From assembly GCA_030431085.1 (NCBI GenBank), contig JAUIJW010000092.1:1-8396 (forward strand): a stretch of DNA of 8,396 nt, read 5' to 3'. Of this stretch, positions 6,551 to 8,396 are shown piece by piece. A program made the translations under genes and the position numbers. Below the pieces are notes generated by a model, which worked only from the letters and a program-made list of their open reading frames with translations, was not told the DNA's origin and ran no database searches. The stretch is from Bacteroidia bacterium (GTDB lineage: Bacteria > Bacteroidota > Bacteroidia > Flavobacteriales > Flavobacteriaceae). How positions within the stretch are numbered: the stretch's first letter is position 1; every line of letters begins with the position of its first letter.

Positions 6551-7495
6551 CTATTCTGTTTCTATACTTTTATATGCCGAAATTATTTTTTTCACTAAAG
6601 AATGACGAATAACATCTTTATCGTCTAAATGAACAAAAGCAATTCCTTTGATATTCTTTAGGGTCAATAACGCTTCTTTTAATCCCGAAATTTGTTTTTT
6701 CGGCAAATCTATCTGCCCTGGATCTCCAGTTACTATAAATTTAGCATGCTTACCCATTCTTGTTAAAAACATTTTCATTTGATTATGGGTAGTATTTTGA
6801 GCCTCATCTAAAATTACAAAGGCGCTATCTAGAGTTCTACCACGCATAAAGGCCAATGGGGCAATTTGTATAATTCCTTTTTCTAAATAAGACTCTAGTT
6901 TTTCGTAAGGTATCATATCTCTTAATGCATCGTACAGTGGTTGCATATAAGGGTCTAACTTCTCTTTTAAATCTCCTGGTAAAAATCCTAAATTCTCTCC
7001 CGATTCAACAGCTGGCCTAGTTAAAACTATACGTCTAACCTCCTTTTCTTTTAAAGCTTTTACAGCTAAAGCAACTGCGGTATAGGTTTTACCTGTACCC
7101 GCCGGACCAATGGCAAAAAGCATATCGTTTTTTTGCATTAAATCTACCATTTTCCTTTGATTAGCCGTTTGAGCTTTAATCATCCTTCCTTGAGTTCCAT
7201 GTACCAATATAGCTCCAGACTTTTGAGAAGCACTAATCTCTTCATCAGAGGTTAACAACCGCTCTATACTGTTTTCATCTAACTTATTATAACGGTTAAA
7301 ATATTTTGTGAGTTGTTTAAACTTTTCTTCGAAATGATCTAACAAAGCCATTTCCCCATACACCTTTAATTGATCACCTCTTGCCACTATTTTTAGTTTT
7401 GGAAAATACTTTTTTACCAATTCTATATGATTGTTTTGAGGACCAAAAAAATCTTTAGGATTAATATCTTCTAAGGCAATAATTCTTTCGTTCAA
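6551..7495 (-). CDS. phoH: PhoH-family ATPase
   Basis: A 314-residue cytoplasmic PhoH-like P-loop ATPase. Residues ~22-50 (KYFPKLKIVARGDQLKVYGE) are the N-terminal KH-like RNA-binding region. The ATPase core has Walker A GPAGTGKT at 130-137, the conserved TRPAVESGENLGFLPGD at 159-175, PLAFMRGRTL at 213-222, Walker B VILDEAQNTT at 227-236, TGDPGQIDLP at 257-266 and DVIRHSLVKKI near the C-terminus. The family is linked to RNA metabolism and ribosome-related stress, but its precise task is unsettled. The start is a TTG at 7493-7495: it gives the MNE opening usual in flavobacterial homologues. The only upstream codons before an in-frame stop hold no ATG, and the next internal ATG (codon 49) would remove the KH-like region. 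purC follows 14 bp downstream. Confidence 0.95.
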   Translation of the reverse strand: MNERIIALEDINPKDFFGPQNNHIELVKKYFPKLKIVARGDQLKVYGEMALLDHFEEKFKQLTKYFNRYNKLDENSIERLLTSDEEISASQKSGAILVHGTQGRMIKAQTANQRKMVDLMQKNDMLFAIGPAGTGKTYTAVALAVKALKEKEVRRIVLTRPAVESGENLGFLPGDLKEKLDPYMQPLYDALRDMIPYEKLESYLEKGIIQIAPLAFMRGRTLDSAFVILDEAQNTTHNQMKMFLTRMGKHAKFIVTGDPGQIDLPKKQISGLKEALLTLKNIKGIAFVHLDDKDVIRHSLVKKIISAYKSIETE

Positions 7496-7568
7496 ATGAG
7501 ATAATTTTTAGTTTAAAAAATGGCTATACATTCACCATTTCTTTATATAATTCATTAGATTTGTATTG

Positions 7569-7601
7569 CAAAAATAGCACATTTAAATTTACAGATTACA
7601 A
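7569..7601 (-). promoter_or_regulatory. Probable promoter of the phoH-purC operon
   Basis: Read on the minus strand, TATTTTTG (7576-7569) is an exact match to TAnnTTTG, with TTG (7601-7599) 22 nt upstream, within the spacing reported for flavobacterial promoters. The leader to the phoH start would be about 65 nt. It lies in the 181-bp divergent gap before the SAM hydrolase; for that gene I see only a weak candidate, TTG at 7610-7612 and an over-long TATTTTTTTG at 7636-7645. Confidence 0.6.
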
Positions 7602-7676
7602 AAAAGCAATTGTAAATATTTCAAGAAGTTAGCCTTATTTTTTTGAGGTATAAAAATTAAATCCATTCCTATTTAT

Positions 7677-8396
7677 ATGGCCATTATAACTTTAACGACT
7701 GATTTTGGTGTAAAAGATTATTTTGTTGGGGCTATTAAAGGGGCTATTTTAAAAGAAATTGAAGAAACTACTATTATTGATATTTCACATCAAGTAGCAC
7801 CATTTAGCATTACTCAAGCAGCCTATATCGTTAAAAATGCGGCTAAAAGCTTTCCTGATGGTACCATTCATATTATAGGCGTAGATTCTGAAATTAGTAT
7901 AGAAAATAGACCCATTGCTATCGCTTTAGAAAATCAATACTTCATTTGTGCAGATAATGGTATTTTATCTATGATTACAGAGGAGGTAAATCCTGATAAA
8001 ATGGTGGAAATTACCATTCAAAATCAAACAGATCATCAATTTACTCTTTTAGATGTATTTGTAAAAGTGGCCTGCCATATAGCCCGTGGCGGCACTTTAG
8101 AGGTTATTGGTAAGCGAATCGATAAGATTAAAAAACTTTTTGAAATTCAGCCTTTAATCAACAATGAACAAAATCAAATTATTGGCAGTGTGATTTACAT
8201 CGATAATTTTGGCAATGTAGTTACCAATATTTCTAAAACTATTTTTAATCAAATTGGTAAAGGGCGATATTTCGAAATAAAAGCAAGAAATTATACTTTT
8301 AATACCATCTATAAAAAATACACAGATATTGTGGACTTTGATTTATCATCGGATAAACGTCAGGATGATGGTAAAAAAATGGCGCTTTTTAATTCT
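7677..8396 (+). CDS. SAM hydroxide adenosyltransferase (SAM hydrolase, DUF62), 3' end cut by window
   Basis: 240 codons from an ATG at 7677 to the window edge with no stop. The family splits S-adenosylmethionine with water-derived hydroxide into adenosine and L-methionine, and is related to fluorinases and chlorinases. Visible landmarks: LTTDFG at 6-11 (D9), IDISHQVAPF at 34-43, IIGVDSE at 66-72, CADNGILSM at 91-99, LDVFVKVACHIARGG at 125-139 and VIYIDNFGNVVTN at 172-184. Of the Asp-Arg-His triad described in the Pyrococcus enzyme, likely counterparts are D70, R78 and H134, though the Arg is one position off by my unaided alignment. The sequence near the edge (GKKMALFNS) is close to the usual C-terminal strand, so only some 40 residues should be missing. 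It is divergent from phoH. It lacks any sign of a halogenase-specific insertion that I can recognise. Confidence 0.93.
   Translation, partial: MAIITLTTDFGVKDYFVGAIKGAILKEIEETTIIDISHQVAPFSITQAAYIVKNAAKSFPDGTIHIIGVDSEISIENRPIAIALENQYFICADNGILSMITEEVNPDKMVEITIQNQTDHQFTLLDVFVKVACHIARGGTLEVIGKRIDKIKKLFEIQPLINNEQNQIIGSVIYIDNFGNVVTNISKTIFNQIGKGRYFEIKARNYTFNTIYKKYTDIVDFDLSSDKRQDDGKKMALFNS

Noticed and set aside
7496..7676. A riboswitch or small RNA in the phoH / SAM hydrolase gap
   Set aside because: I see only promoter-like boxes and no stable GC-containing hairpin with a U-run.

Overview
The window looks like chromosome from a marine-type member of the Bacteroidota, most likely family Flavobacteriaceae. 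The DNA is AT-rich, start codons are preceded by A/T-rich leaders without Shine-Dalgarno sequences, several upstream regions carry a TAnnTTTG-like promoter box, and the gene set is typical of the family: porX beside an HD-domain gene, DUF6702 beside an M1 peptidase, and phoH-purC divergent from a SAM hydroxide adenosyltransferase. There are no RNA genes, CRISPR arrays, insertion sequences or phage genes. I do not see a new multi-gene system; most genes are core metabolism or envelope functions.

Layout. Positions 1-201 (minus) hold the start of porX, a response regulator of the type IX secretion system. Divergent from it, 240-890 (plus) is a chimeric reading frame: its first ~90 codons are the N-terminus of the HD-domain hydrolase normally found next to porX, and the rest is the C-terminal three quarters of a DUF6702 secreted protein that normally precedes an M1 peptidase. 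The secreted M1 metallopeptidase follows at 956-3229 and ends in a strong hairpin terminator. A periplasmic YceI-family protein lies at 3316-3900. Its 3' end runs tail to tail into a truncated Lrp/AsnC regulator (3828-4205, minus), whose last ~23 codons are simply the antisense of yceI. Divergent from the regulator is a PLP-dependent Cys/Met-metabolism gamma-lyase (4356-5555). It meets purC (5583-6536, minus) at a shared bidirectional terminator. phoH (6551-7495, minus) is upstream of purC in the same operon, and a SAM hydrolase (7677 to the window end, plus) diverges from phoH.

How the genes work together. The Lrp-type regulator and the gamma-lyase form a classic divergent regulator/amino-acid-catabolism pair. 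PhoH and PurC are co-transcribed by position rather than by shared function. The SAM hydrolase also releases methionine, but it is not in an operon with the lyase.

The main oddity is structural. Two genes within 3.5 kb, the HD hydrolase and the Lrp regulator, have lost their 3' parts at clean joins to a different gene, with no mobile element at either join. This fits deletions at short homologies in a real genome, or two mis-joins in the assembly. The sequence alone cannot separate these.
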